From: Actinomadura nitritigenes
GTDB lineage: Bacteria > Actinomycetota > Actinomycetes > Streptosporangiales > Streptosporangiaceae
Assembly: GCF_017573545.1 (NCBI RefSeq)
Contig: NZ_JAGEOK010000001.1
Coordinates: 434,001-498,000 of the forward strand
DNA: 64,000 bases
Direction of reading: 5' to 3'
The position numbers and the translations under genes were made by a program. This document shows positions 24,455-32,887 of the stretch, piece by piece. Under the pieces are notes generated by a model. It was given only the letters and a program-made list of their open reading frames with translations, searched no databases and had not been told where the DNA came from. The stretch's first letter is position 1, and each line of letters opens with the position of its first letter.

Positions 24455-26122
24455 ATGAGGACGCGCGCCGTGCCACCCGCGATCAAGCGCAAGAAGGGCG
24501 AGGGCCAGTGGGCCCTCGGCTACCGGGAACCGCTCAACAAGAACGAGGAGAACAAGAAGAACGACGACGGGCTGAACGTCCGCCGCCGGATCATCGACGT
24601 CTACTCCAAGACCGGTTTCGACTCGATCGACCCCGCCGACCTGCGGGGCCGGTTCCGCTGGATGGGGCTGTACACGCAGCGCAAGCCCGGCATCGACGGC
24701 GGCAAGACGGGGGCCCTCGAGGACGAGGAGCTCGAGGACAAGTACTTCATGATGCGGGTGCGCATCGACGGCGGCCAGCTCAGCGGGCCGCAGCTGCGCA
24801 CCATCGCCGACATCTCCACCCGGTACGCGCGGGGCAGCGCCGACCTCACCGACCGGCAGAACGTCCAGCTGCACTGGGTGCGGATCGAGGACGTCCCGGC
24901 GATCTGGGAGGCGCTGGAGGCGGTCGGGCTGCACACGATGGAGGCGTGCGGCGACGTGCCGCGGACCATCATCGGCTGCCCGCTGGCCGGCATCGCGGCC
25001 GACGAGGTGATCGACGCGACCCGGGACCTGCGCGAGATCCACGACCGCTACATCGGCTCGCCCGAGTTCTCCAACCTGCCGCGCAAGTACAAGACGGCGC
25101 TGTCGGGCTGCACCTCGCACTGCACCGTCCACGAGATCAACGACATCGCGTTCGTCGGCGTCGTGAACGAGGCGGGCGAGACCGGCTACCAGCTGTTCGT
25201 CGGCGGCGGGCTGTCCACCAACCCGATGTTCGCCCAGAGCCTCGGGGTGTTCGTGAAGCCCGAGCAGACGAGCGAGGTCTGGCACGGCGTCACCTCGATC
25301 TTCCGCGACTACGGGTACCGGCGGCTGCGCAGCCGCGCCCGGCTGAAGTTCCTGATGAAGGACTGGGGCGCGGAGAAGTTCCGCGAGGTGCTGGAGAAGG
25401 AGTACCTCGGGTACGCGCTGCCGGACGGCCCCGAGCCCGCCGCGCCGCTCGCGCACCGCGACCACGTGGGCGTCCACCCCCAGAAGGACGGCGACTTCTA
25501 CGTGGGGTTCGCGCCGCGCGTCGGCCGCGTGAACGGCGAGCTGCTCGGCGTCATCGGGGACCTGGCCGACCGGTACGGCTCCGGCCGGGTCCGCACGACC
25601 ATCGAGCAGAAGATGGTCATCCTCGACGTGCCGGAGGAGAACACCGAGGCGCTCATTGAGGCGCTGGCCGAGCACGACCTCCAGGTCCGGCCCTCCACGT
25701 TCCGGCGGCAGACGATGGCCTGCACCGGCATCGAGTACTGCAAGCTCGCGATCGTCGAGACCAAGCAGCGCGCGATGGACCTGATGGACGAGCTGGAGAA
25801 GCGCCTGCCGGACTTCGACCAGCCGCTGACGATCAACGTCAACGGCTGCCCGAACGCCTGCGCCCGCATCCAGGTCGCCGACATCGGGCTCAAGGGCCAG
25901 CTGGTCGTGGACGAGAACGGCGACCAGGTCGAGGGGTTCCAGATCCACCTCGGCGGTCAGCTCGGCGCCTCGTTCGGCAAGAAGGTCCGCGGGCTGAAGA
26001 CCACGTCGGCCGGGCTGACCGACTACGTCGAGCGGGTCGTCCGGAAGTTCGACGAGCAGCGCACCGAGGGCGAGACGTTCGCCGAGTGGGCGCAGCGCGC
26101 CGACGAGGCCGACCTCAAGTAA
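24455..26122 (+). CDS. sirA: Ferredoxin-dependent sulfite reductase (or nitrite reductase)
   Basis: A 555-residue siroheme/[4Fe-4S] enzyme with the duplicated ferrodoxin-like and NIR_SIR domains. The cluster/siroheme cysteines are C423, C429, C465 and C469 ('CTGIEYC' and 'NGCPNAC'). 'DLTDRQNVQLHWVRIEDVP' and 'KYKTALSGC' are conserved in the SirA/NirA branch. It reduces sulfite to sulfide with six electrons from ferredoxin. The APS reductase and sirohydrochlorin chelatase downstream favour sulfite over nitrite. Start: ATG 24455 is given, but GTG 24470 has GAGGA about 8 nt upstream and may be the true one. Confidence 0.92.
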   Translation: MRTRAVPPAIKRKKGEGQWALGYREPLNKNEENKKNDDGLNVRRRIIDVYSKTGFDSIDPADLRGRFRWMGLYTQRKPGIDGGKTGALEDEELEDKYFMMRVRIDGGQLSGPQLRTIADISTRYARGSADLTDRQNVQLHWVRIEDVPAIWEALEAVGLHTMEACGDVPRTIIGCPLAGIAADEVIDATRDLREIHDRYIGSPEFSNLPRKYKTALSGCTSHCTVHEINDIAFVGVVNEAGETGYQLFVGGGLSTNPMFAQSLGVFVKPEQTSEVWHGVTSIFRDYGYRRLRSRARLKFLMKDWGAEKFREVLEKEYLGYALPDGPEPAAPLAHRDHVGVHPQKDGDFYVGFAPRVGRVNGELLGVIGDLADRYGSGRVRTTIEQKMVILDVPEENTEALIEALAEHDLQVRPSTFRRQTMACTGIEYCKLAIVETKQRAMDLMDELEKRLPDFDQPLTINVNGCPNACARIQVADIGLKGQLVVDENGDQVEGFQIHLGGQLGASFGKKVRGLKTTSAGLTDYVERVVRKFDEQRTEGETFAEWAQRADEADLK

Positions 26123-26135
26123 GGGGCAGGCCGGA

Positions 26136-26297
26136 ATGAGCGAACGTGCCGCGCCGTTCTACTGCCCGTACTGCGGCGAAGAAGATCTCGAGCCCCTCGA
26201 GGAGCACGGGGCGTGGTTCTGCAACGACTGCGCCCGCTCCTTCCAGCTGAAGTTCCTGGGTGTCCGAGCCGCCCCGAAGACGAAGGAGTCCCGGTGA
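26136..26297 (+). CDS. Small zinc-ribbon protein of the sulfur operon
   Basis: A 53-residue protein with two CxxC knuckles, 'FYCPYCGEEDL' (C10, C13) and 'WFCNDCARSF' (C29, C32), the layout of a single zinc ribbon. It starts 13 bp after the sulfite reductase stop, and its own stop overlaps the cysH start (GTGA). Similar short zinc ribbons occupy this slot in streptomycete sulfur operons as I recall. Its role is unknown; a chaperone or electron/metal-handling helper for the reductases is only a guess. Confidence 0.8.
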   Translation: MSERAAPFYCPYCGEEDLEPLEEHGAWFCNDCARSFQLKFLGVRAAPKTKESR

Positions 26298-27004
26298 CCC
26301 TGCTGGAGACCGACAGACCGACCCTCGACCTCGAGGACATCGTCGAATCGGCCGCCGCGGCGCTGGAGGGCGCGCCCACCCTGGAGGTCATCCGGTGGGC
26401 CGTCGCCACCTTCGGCGACCGCATCTGCCTCACCTCGTCCATGTCGGACGCGGCGCTGATCCACCTGGTGTCGAAGGTGAAGCCGGGCATCGACGTGCTG
26501 TTCGTCGACACCGGCTACCACTTCGCCGAGACGATCGGCACCCGCGACGCCGTCGAGGCGGTGTACCCGGTGAACGTCATCAACGTCACGCCGTCCCGCA
26601 CGGTCGAGGAGCAGGAGGCCGCGCTCGGCCCCCGCCTCTACGGCCGCAACCCCGACCTGTGCTGCCACCTGCGCAAGGTGGAGCCGCTCGGCCGGGCGCT
26701 GGAGGGCTACATGGCCTGGTTCAGCGGGATCCGCCGGGACGAGACCGCCAGCCGCCGCAACCGCCGCGTCGTCGAGTGGGACCGCAAGCGCGGCATGGTC
26801 AAGGTGAACCCGATCCTCGACTGGTCGCAGGAGGAGATGGACAACTACATCGAGGACAACGGGGTCATCATCAACCCGCTGCACTACGACGACTACCCCT
26901 CGATCGGCTGCGAGCCGTGCACCCGTCCCGTCGCGCCCGGCGAGGACCCGCGCAGCGGCCGCTGGGCCGGCATGGGCAAGACCGAGTGCGGCATCCACCT
27001 GTGA
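26294..27004 (+). CDS. cysH: Adenylyl-sulfate (APS) reductase, [4Fe-4S] type
   Basis: A 236-residue assimilatory reductase. The P-loop-like PPi site is 'LTSSMSDAALIH' (47-58). The cysteine set C123-C124 ('DLCCHLRK') plus C206/C209 ('IGCEPC') is the [4Fe-4S] signature that marks use of APS rather than PAPS. The catalytic Cys is C232 in the C-terminal 'ECGIHL'. It makes sulfite from APS with thioredoxin. The GTG start overlaps the zinc-ribbon gene and its stop overlaps the chelatase gene. CysD/CysN and CysC are not in this window. Confidence 0.93.
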   Translation: MTLLETDRPTLDLEDIVESAAAALEGAPTLEVIRWAVATFGDRICLTSSMSDAALIHLVSKVKPGIDVLFVDTGYHFAETIGTRDAVEAVYPVNVINVTPSRTVEEQEAALGPRLYGRNPDLCCHLRKVEPLGRALEGYMAWFSGIRRDETASRRNRRVVEWDRKRGMVKVNPILDWSQEEMDNYIEDNGVIINPLHYDDYPSIGCEPCTRPVAPGEDPRSGRWAGMGKTECGIHL

Positions 27005-27762
27005 GCGTCCCCATGGTCGCGGTGGCGCACGGGAGCAGGGACCCCCGCGCCGCCGCGACCGTCACCGAGCTGGCCCGCGCCGTCCGGGCGCTGCGCCCCG
27101 GCCTGCCCGTGCAGGCCGCGTTCCTCGACCACGCGCCGCCGGCGCCCGACCGGGCGCTGGCCGCGCTGGCCGGGGACGGCGCCGCCGAGGCGGTCGTGCT
27201 GCCGCTGCTGCTGACGGCCGCCTACCACAGCAAGACCGACCTCCCGGGCGTGCTGAACCGGGTGCGGGCCCGGTGGCCCCGGCTGGCGCTGCGGACCGCG
27301 CGGACGCTCGGCCCGCATCCGCTGCTCACGGACGCGCTGGAACGCCGGCTGTCGGAGGCGGGCGTGGAGCCGGGCGACCCCGACACCGCCGTGGTGCTGG
27401 TGGCGGCCGGGTCGTCCGACGCGTCCGCGAACGCCACGATCTGGCGGCTGGCCCGGGAGTGGCGCTCGCGCGGGTGGCGCGGCGTCGTCCCGGCGTTCGC
27501 GTCGGCGTCCCGGCCGACGCCCGCCGAGGCGGTCGCGGCGCTCCGCGACGCGGGCGCGCCCCGCGTGGCGGTCGCATCGTACTTCCTGGCGCCGGGCCAC
27601 TTCGCGGACAAGGTGCGCGCCGAGGCGCTGGAGGCGGGCGCCTGCGCGGTCTCCCCCGTCCTCGGCGCGGCGCCGGAGGTCGCCGAGCTGGTCGTCCACC
27701 GCTACGACGAGGCCCTGGCCGCGGCCCGCGCGGCCGGCGGCCGGACCGCCACGGCGGTCTGA
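27001..27762 (+). CDS. Sirohydrochlorin chelatase (CbiX/SirB-like)
   Basis: A 253-residue protein with two CbiX repeats. The first begins 'VAVAHGSRDPRAAATV' (catalytic His in AHGS) with 'LLLTAAYHSKTDLP' carrying the second His. The second repeat contains 'VLVAAGSSDASANATIW' and 'SYFLAPGHFADKV'. It inserts Fe2+ (or Co2+) into sirohydrochlorin. In this operon the product is siroheme, the cofactor of the sulfite reductase two genes upstream. GTG overlaps the cysH stop. It is the last gene of the run. Confidence 0.9.
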   Translation: MSVPMVAVAHGSRDPRAAATVTELARAVRALRPGLPVQAAFLDHAPPAPDRALAALAGDGAAEAVVLPLLLTAAYHSKTDLPGVLNRVRARWPRLALRTARTLGPHPLLTDALERRLSEAGVEPGDPDTAVVLVAAGSSDASANATIWRLAREWRSRGWRGVVPAFASASRPTPAEAVAALRDAGAPRVAVASYFLAPGHFADKVRAEALEAGACAVSPVLGAAPEVAELVVHRYDEALAAARAAGGRTATAV

Positions 27763-27808
27763 GTCCCCGTCGTACGGCTTCTCACGTTCGGCGGGTCCGG
27801 CTCGGGGT

Positions 27809-28096
27809 ATGCGGCCACGCATGGACGAGCGTGAAGATTCCGGACACGAGCCCGAGACGACGCACGACCGCGACTTCGCGCCGGTGAACCAGGGCTCGGA
27901 CGCCCGCGGCCGCACCGTCCCCGGCGCCGCGTCCCCGGCGAGCGTGCCGGGCGAGGAGCCGGCGGAGCGGGACGCCCTCCGGGAGGACGAGATCAGCGGA
28001 ACCGGCACGCCCGGCGTCCGCCACGGCCACCCCGACGCGCTGCCGCCGGACGACGCGGGCGTGCGCGAGGCGGAGCGCACCGACGACTCCCGCTGA
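27809..28096 (+). CDS. Acidic, disordered hypothetical protein
   Basis: A 95-residue protein rich in Asp, Glu, Gly, Pro and Arg, with no hydrophobic segment and no recognised domain ('HDRDFAPVNQGSDARGR'). It would be intrinsically disordered. A second in-frame ATG at 27821 could be the start. It stands alone between the chelatase and the cyclodeaminase gene, on the same strand. Codon use matches its neighbours, the main reason to accept it as coding. Confidence 0.5.
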   Translation: MRPRMDEREDSGHEPETTHDRDFAPVNQGSDARGRTVPGAASPASVPGEEPAERDALREDEISGTGTPGVRHGHPDALPPDDAGVREAERTDDSR

Positions 28097-28142
28097 CCTC
28101 CGGCGGCCCCGTTCTGTCGGAGGGGCCCGCTAGGGTCCCGCC

Positions 28143-29126
28143 GTGCTCGTTCTCTCCAGGCGGGACGTCGAGGAACTGCTCGACGTCGACGCCCTCATCG
28201 ACTCCCTCGCCCCCGCGATGGCCGACCTCAGCGCCGGCCGGGCCCACGTCCCCGAGCGGACCGCCGCGGCCGTCCCCGGCCGGGACGCGCTCCTGCTCGA
28301 CATGCCGGGCCACGCGCCGTCGGCCGACGCCCTGGTGAGCAAGCTCGTGTCGGTGTTCCCCGGGAACGCCGGGTCGGCGCTGCCCGTGCGGCAGGCGGTC
28401 ATCGTCGCGTTCGACCCCGCCACCGGGGAGCCCGCGGCGCTGCTCGACGGCACCCACATCACCGCGGTCAGGACCGCGGCGTGCGCGGCGCTGTCCGCGC
28501 GGCTGCTCGCCCGCGACGACGCCTCGGTCGTCGCGGTCCTCGGCACCGGCGTGCAGGCGCGGGCGCACGCGATCGCGGTCCCGCGCGTCCGGGACGTCCG
28601 GGAGGTCCGCATCGCCGGACGCGACCACGCCAGGGCGGTGAAACTCGCCGAGGAGCTGTCGGACGCCGTGGACGCCGACGTGCGCGCCGTCGCGGGCTAC
28701 GAGGAGGCCGTCGCGGGCGCCGCGATCGTGAGCGCGGCGACCTACGCGGTGGAGCCCGTCGTCCGGCGGGAGTGGCTGGCGCCGGGGACGCACGTCACCT
28801 CGATCGGCTACAACCCGCGCGGCCGGGAGGTCGACGACGCGACGGTCGCGGACGCCGCCCTGTTCGTGGAGTCCCGCGCGGCGGCCCTGTCGGCCGTCCC
28901 GCCGAACCTCGACCTGGCCGAGCCGCTGGAGCGCGGCGTCATCACGCCCGAGCACGTCCGGGCCGAACTGGGCGAGGTGATCGAGGGCACCCGCCCCGGC
29001 CGCACGTCCGCGGAGGAGATCACGCTCTACAAGTCGGTGGGCGTCGTCGTCCAGGACCTCGCCGCGACCGCGCTGGTGCTGCGCGAGGCGCGGCGGCGGG
29101 GCGCCGGGACGGAGGTGGGCCTCTGA
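28143..29126 (+). CDS. Ornithine cyclodeaminase/mu-crystallin family protein
   Basis: A 327-residue NAD(P)-dependent enzyme. The Rossmann motif is 'VVAVLGTGVQARAHAIAV' (about 127-144). Family residues include 'VSKLVSVFPGN', 'LDGTHITAVRTAACAALSARLLA' and 'TSIGYNPRGREVDDATV'. Members act as ornithine cyclodeaminase, alanine dehydrogenase, ketimine reductase or siderophore-precursor enzymes, and the choice cannot be made here. The GTG start lies 6 nt after TAGGGT, consistent with a leaderless message. No pathway neighbours are present. Confidence 0.85.
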   Translation: MLVLSRRDVEELLDVDALIDSLAPAMADLSAGRAHVPERTAAAVPGRDALLLDMPGHAPSADALVSKLVSVFPGNAGSALPVRQAVIVAFDPATGEPAALLDGTHITAVRTAACAALSARLLARDDASVVAVLGTGVQARAHAIAVPRVRDVREVRIAGRDHARAVKLAEELSDAVDADVRAVAGYEEAVAGAAIVSAATYAVEPVVRREWLAPGTHVTSIGYNPRGREVDDATVADAALFVESRAAALSAVPPNLDLAEPLERGVITPEHVRAELGEVIEGTRPGRTSAEEITLYKSVGVVVQDLAATALVLREARRRGAGTEVGL

Positions 29127-29160
29127 CCGCGCGCCGCACGGCGGGCGCGGGCCGCCCCGG

Positions 29161-29883
29161 TCAGGAGTCGGGGCGGCGGTCGCGCCACCACGACGCGACG
29201 GCCCGGCGGATCGGCGCGTGGTGCTCGTCGTCCACGATCTTCACGTCGCCCATGAAGGCGTTCGCGGTGACCCGGACGACGGGGATGCGCTCCCCGGGGC
29301 AGGGCTCGCGCACCTGGACGCGGCGGTCGCCGAGGAAGGCGTGGCCCATCAGCACGACCGCCACCCCGTCCGGCACGATGATCTTCACGTCGCCCATCAC
29401 GGCGGTGGCCGAGATGTGCACCTCGCCGGTCGGGACCTGCGCGCCGCGCAGGTCCAGCTCGACGTCGCCCATCACCGACACCGCCTCCAGCGGGCCGTCG
29501 ATGCGCCCGACGATGCGCTCCTTGCAGTCCCCCATGACGGCGCTGAACCGCCGCTTCACCTGCGGCGGCGCCGGGTTCGCGCCGGGCGCGCCCATGCCGG
29601 GCAGGTCGGCGGTGATGTGCTCCAGCTCGGCGCGGGTCACGGCCGCGTAGGCGGCCTCGGTCCGCTCGGTCAGCTCCTCGAAGGTCAGCCGCCCCTCCAC
29701 CGAGGCGACCCGCAGCCGCTCGACCACGGCCTCGCGCTCGGCGTCCGAGGCCCGGACCGCCCCGGGAACGGGCACCGTCCCGGCGGGATCGGCCCCGGGC
29801 CGCGCGGGGTGGAGGTCCTCCCGCCGCCGCCGCGGGCGGCTCGGGCACGGCGGCCGCCCCTGCTGCGGACTGGACTGACTCAT
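29161..29883 (-). CDS. DUF1707 protein with LiaF-like C-terminal domain
   Basis: A 240-residue protein. A DUF1707 module lies at about 43-93 ('RASDAEREAVVERLRVASVEGRLTFEELTERTEAAYAA' in pieces). After a linker comes a beta-rich domain in which the phrase 'VMGD' or 'FMGD' recurs four times ('AVMGDCKE', 'SVMGDVEL', 'AVMGDVKI', 'AFMGDVKI'), the signature of the cell-wall-active antibiotic response (LiaF/YvqF) fold. The N-terminal 40 residues are Pro/Arg-rich. There is no membrane helix. A role in envelope stress signalling is inference from the family. Confidence 0.82.
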   Translation of the reverse strand: MSQSSPQQGRPPCPSRPRRRREDLHPARPGADPAGTVPVPGAVRASDAEREAVVERLRVASVEGRLTFEELTERTEAAYAAVTRAELEHITADLPGMGAPGANPAPPQVKRRFSAVMGDCKERIVGRIDGPLEAVSVMGDVELDLRGAQVPTGEVHISATAVMGDVKIIVPDGVAVVLMGHAFLGDRRVQVREPCPGERIPVVRVTANAFMGDVKIVDDEHHAPIRRAVASWWRDRRPDS

Positions 29884-30071
29884 GGTTCCGAAGTTATGCC
29901 CCCGCGCCGCATGGACAATCCGCCGCGCGGACGAGATCGCCCCACCACTTCAGGAGGATGCCCTGGGCGGCGGGGTGGAGGGATGATCATCCGCCGCCCC
30001 GAACGCGGTTCTGTATCCTGCGACGGGGGACGTCCCCCGCGAACCGGCCTCCGCAGCACAGGAGCAGCGCA

Positions 30072-31697
30072 GTGACCCACGACGTGTTCAACCAGGTTCC
30101 CCCGCTCGCCGGCCACGACCTGGCCGACGACCCCGCCCTGCTGGGCGGGCTGGAGCGCGAGGGCGCCGGCTGGGCCGTCCCGGAGGTGCACGAGCTGGGC
30201 GTCCTGGCGGGCACCGAGCGCGCCCAGGAGTGGGGGCGCCTCGCGAACGAGAACCCGCCCGTCCTGCGCACCCACGACCGCTACGGGCACCGCATCGACG
30301 AGGTGGAGTTCCACCCGGCGTGGCACGAGCTGATGACCGTCGCGGTGACCCACGGCCTGCACGGCTCCGCCTGGGCGGACCCCCGCGAGGGCGCGCACGT
30401 CGCCCGCGCCGCCAAGTTCTACACCTGGCGGGTGGACGCCGGGCACGGCTGCCCGATCTCGATGACGTACGCCGCCGTCCCCGCCCTGCGCCAGGCCCCG
30501 GAACTGGCCGCGCGGTACGAGCCGCTGCTCGCCGAGCCCGAGTACGACTTCGGCCTGCGCGCCCCGCTCACCAAGAACGCGCTGCTGGCGGGCATGTCGA
30601 TGACGGAGAAGCAGGGCGGCTCGGACGTCCGCGCCAACACCACGCAGGCGACGCCCCAGCCGGACGGGACGTACCGGCTCGTCGGCCACAAGTGGTTCAC
30701 CAGCGCCCCGATGTGCGACGTGTTCCTCACGCTGGCCCAGGCGCCGGAGGGGCTGACCTGCTTCCTCGTCCCCCGCGTCCTGCCCGACGGCGCGCTCAAC
30801 CCGCTGCGGCTGATGCGGCTGAAGGACAAGCTCGGCAACAAGTCCAACGCCTCGTCCGAGGTCGAGTACGAGAACGCGGTCGCGTGGCGGGTCGGCGACG
30901 AGGGGCGCGGCGTCCGGACCATCATCGAGATGGTCAACATGACCCGGCTGGACTGCGTGATCGGCGCGGCCGCCGGCATGCGGCAGGGCGTCACGACCGC
31001 GGCGCACCACGCGGCGCACCGCAAGGCGTTCGGCGCGTACCTCGTCGACCAGCCGCTGATGCGCAACGTCCTCGCCGATCTCGCGGTCGAGTCGGAGGCC
31101 GCCACGGTCCTGATGACGCGGCTCGCCGGCGCGACGGACCGCTCGGTGCGCGGCGACGCGTCCGAGGCGGCGTTCAAGCGGCTCGGCCTGGCGGTCAGCA
31201 AGTACTGGGTCTGCAAGCGGTGGCCGGCGCACGCCGCCGAGTCCCTCGAATGCCTCGGCGGCAACGGCTACGTCGAGGAGTCGGGGATGCCGCAGCTGTT
31301 CCGCGAGTCGCCGCTGAACTCGATCTGGGAGGGGTCAGGCAATGTGGCCGCACTCGATCTCCTCCGTGCAACCCTACGGGAGCCGCAGACGCTGGAGGCG
31401 TTCTTCGAGGAGGTCGAGCTGGCCCGCGGCGCCGACCCGCGCCTCGACGCCGCCGTCAAGGAGACCAAGGACGCCTTCGCCGACACCGCCACGATCGAGT
31501 ACCGCGCCCGCCGCGTCGCCGAGCGCCTCGCTCTCGTCCTTCAGGCGTCGCTGCTGGTCAGGCACGGTCACCCGGCCGTCGCCGACGCCTTCTGCGCCAC
31601 CCGCCTCGCCGGCGACTGGGGCGCCGCCTTCGGCACCCTCCCGCCCGGCATCGACCTGGCCCCGATCATCGACCGCGCCACCCCGAAACTCGGCTGA
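30072..31697 (+). CDS. AidB-like acyl-CoA dehydrogenase
   Basis: A 541-residue flavoprotein of the AidB branch. Typical elements are 'LLAGMSMTEKQGGSDVRANTT' (flavin-binding loop), 'GHKWFTSAPMCDVFLTLAQ', 'RLDCVIGAAAGMRQG', and 'ESLECLGGNGYVEESGMPQLFRE' followed by 'LNSIWEGSGNVAALD'. E. coli AidB is an alkylation-inducible DNA-binding flavoprotein; members elsewhere may act on acyl-CoA thioesters such as isovaleryl-CoA. GTG at 30072 has AGGAG 7-8 nt upstream. It is monocistronic in appearance. Confidence 0.9.
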   Translation: MTHDVFNQVPPLAGHDLADDPALLGGLEREGAGWAVPEVHELGVLAGTERAQEWGRLANENPPVLRTHDRYGHRIDEVEFHPAWHELMTVAVTHGLHGSAWADPREGAHVARAAKFYTWRVDAGHGCPISMTYAAVPALRQAPELAARYEPLLAEPEYDFGLRAPLTKNALLAGMSMTEKQGGSDVRANTTQATPQPDGTYRLVGHKWFTSAPMCDVFLTLAQAPEGLTCFLVPRVLPDGALNPLRLMRLKDKLGNKSNASSEVEYENAVAWRVGDEGRGVRTIIEMVNMTRLDCVIGAAAGMRQGVTTAAHHAAHRKAFGAYLVDQPLMRNVLADLAVESEAATVLMTRLAGATDRSVRGDASEAAFKRLGLAVSKYWVCKRWPAHAAESLECLGGNGYVEESGMPQLFRESPLNSIWEGSGNVAALDLLRATLREPQTLEAFFEEVELARGADPRLDAAVKETKDAFADTATIEYRARRVAERLALVLQASLLVRHGHPAVADAFCATRLAGDWGAAFGTLPPGIDLAPIIDRATPKLG

Positions 31698-31762
31698 GCC
31701 CGCGCTCGGGATCAGCGCCCGGGTTGCCCGAGGCGCCCCGCCGCTCCGGCACCCCTGCATGG

Positions 31763-31778
31763 TTGCCAATGTTGGCAA
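31763..31778. promoter_or_regulatory. ArsR-family operator, copy 1 (before the regulator)
   Basis: TTGCCAATGTTGGCAA has perfect 7-bp arms around a 2-nt centre. An AT-rich, promoter-like stretch (TATTATGTAG) begins 2 bp downstream. The same palindrome recurs before the membrane-complex operon, so autoregulation plus operon control by the ArsR-family protein is likely. Confidence 0.75.
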
Positions 31779-31880
31779 TTTATTATGTAGTAGCTCGATG
31801 GCGGCGGACGGGCCCACATGCCGGACCGGGCCGTCCGACGACGACGCCGGCCTGGGGCCGGCGAGGGGAGATGGGGCACT

Positions 31881-32237
31881 GTGAGCGCGCCGCTGTACCA
31901 GTTGAAGGCGGAGTTCTTCAAGACGCTGGGGCATCCGGCCCGGATCCGGGTGCTGGAGCTGCTCAGCGAGCGCGACCACGCGGTGTCGGAGATGCTCCCC
32001 GAGGTGGGGATCGAGCCGGCGCACCTCTCCCAGCAGCTGGCGGTGCTGCGGCGGGCCGGCCTGGTGGTGTCGCGCAAGGAGGGGACGACGGTGATCTACT
32101 CGCTGACCAGTCCCCGGGTGGCGGAGCTGCTCGCGGTCGCTCGGGCGATCTTGACCGGGGTGCTGTCGGGGCAGGCCGAGCTGCTCGACGACCTGCGGGC
32201 CGCGGGCGCCGGCACCAAGGGCTCCGAGCACACCTAG
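31881..32237 (+). CDS. ArsR-family regulator of the hydrogenase-4-like operon (Rv0081-like)
   Basis: A 118-residue winged-helix protein. 'FFKTLGHPARIRVLELLSERDHAVSEM' leads into recognition helix 'EPAHLSQQLAVLRRAGLV' and wing 'SRKEGTTVIYSLT'. It contains no cysteine at all, and the ArsR/SmtB metal site (ELCVCDL) is replaced by 'AVSEM', so a thiol-based metal or sulfide sensor is ruled out. The GTG at 31881 starts just upstream of the conserved region. It precedes the complex I-like operon exactly as Rv0081, a hypoxia-responsive regulator, precedes Rv0082-Rv0087 in M. tuberculosis (from memory). Confidence 0.88.
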   Translation: MSAPLYQLKAEFFKTLGHPARIRVLELLSERDHAVSEMLPEVGIEPAHLSQQLAVLRRAGLVVSRKEGTTVIYSLTSPRVAELLAVARAILTGVLSGQAELLDDLRAAGAGTKGSEHT

Positions 32238-32322
32238 GGTCACGGCGCGACGCCGATGGGGCCGCTGGCCGATGACGTCCCCGGCCGATGGAGGCCGGCC
32301 CGTGCGGACGCATGTTGTTGAG

Positions 32323-32338
32323 TTGCTAATATTGGCAA
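32323..32338. promoter_or_regulatory. ArsR-family operator, copy 2 (before the membrane-complex operon)
   Basis: TTGCTAATATTGGCAA matches copy 1 at 14 of 16 positions and keeps the palindrome with one mismatch. It lies 63 bp before the first structural gene and contains TAATAT, which could be the -10 itself. Confidence 0.75.
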
Positions 32339-32401
32339 TTGCGCAGGCCAGTAGTCGCCCTGCGCTCGGCGCCCGTTCGGGCTCTCACACAGAGGAAGTT
32401 C

Positions 32402-32887
32402 GTGAAAGGTCTGCTGCACACGATCCTCAAGACCGGCCGGGTGGCCGAGGACGCGCCCGACCGCCCCGAGGCCCCCTCTTCCGGGCGCCCCCGTGCCCTG
32501 CGCGGTTCGGTGCAGGTCCGGCACGTCGACGCGGGGTCGTGCAACGGGTGCGAGGTGGAGATCGCCTCGGCGTTCGGGCCGGTGTACGACGCCGAGCGGT
32601 ACGGCGCCCGGCAGGTGGCGTCGCCCCGGCACGCCGACGTGCTGATGGTCACCGGCCCGGTGACCCGCAACATGGAGACGGCGCTGCGCCGCACCTATGA
32701 GGCCGTTCCGGAGCCGAAGCTCGTGGTGGCGGTCGGTGACTGCGCCCGCGACTGCGGGGTGTTCGCCGAGGCGTACGGGGTGGCCGGCGCGGTGGGCGAC
32801 GTGGTCCCGGTGGACGTCGAGGTGCGCGGCTGCCCGCCGCGGCCGGAGGCGATCGTGGCGGCGCTCCGGGGACTCACCGGCCGATGA
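32402..32887 (+). CDS. Hydrogenase-4/complex I-like small Fe-S subunit (NuoB/HycG-like)
   Basis: A 161-residue NuoB-type subunit. All [4Fe-4S] (N2-type) ligands are present: C47 and C50 ('GSCNGCEVE'), C114 ('VGDCARDCG') and C144 ('VRGCPPRPEAI'). 'VTGPVTRNME' is a family marker. The GTG at 32402 follows AGAGGAA; the frame is open further upstream across the operator region. It would sit at the junction of the cytoplasmic and membrane arms and pass electrons to the large subunit. Its stop overlaps the next gene by ATGA. Confidence 0.92.
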   Translation: MKGLLHTILKTGRVAEDAPDRPEAPSSGRPRALRGSVQVRHVDAGSCNGCEVEIASAFGPVYDAERYGARQVASPRHADVLMVTGPVTRNMETALRRTYEAVPEPKLVVAVGDCARDCGVFAEAYGVAGAVGDVVPVDVEVRGCPPRPEAIVAALRGLTGR

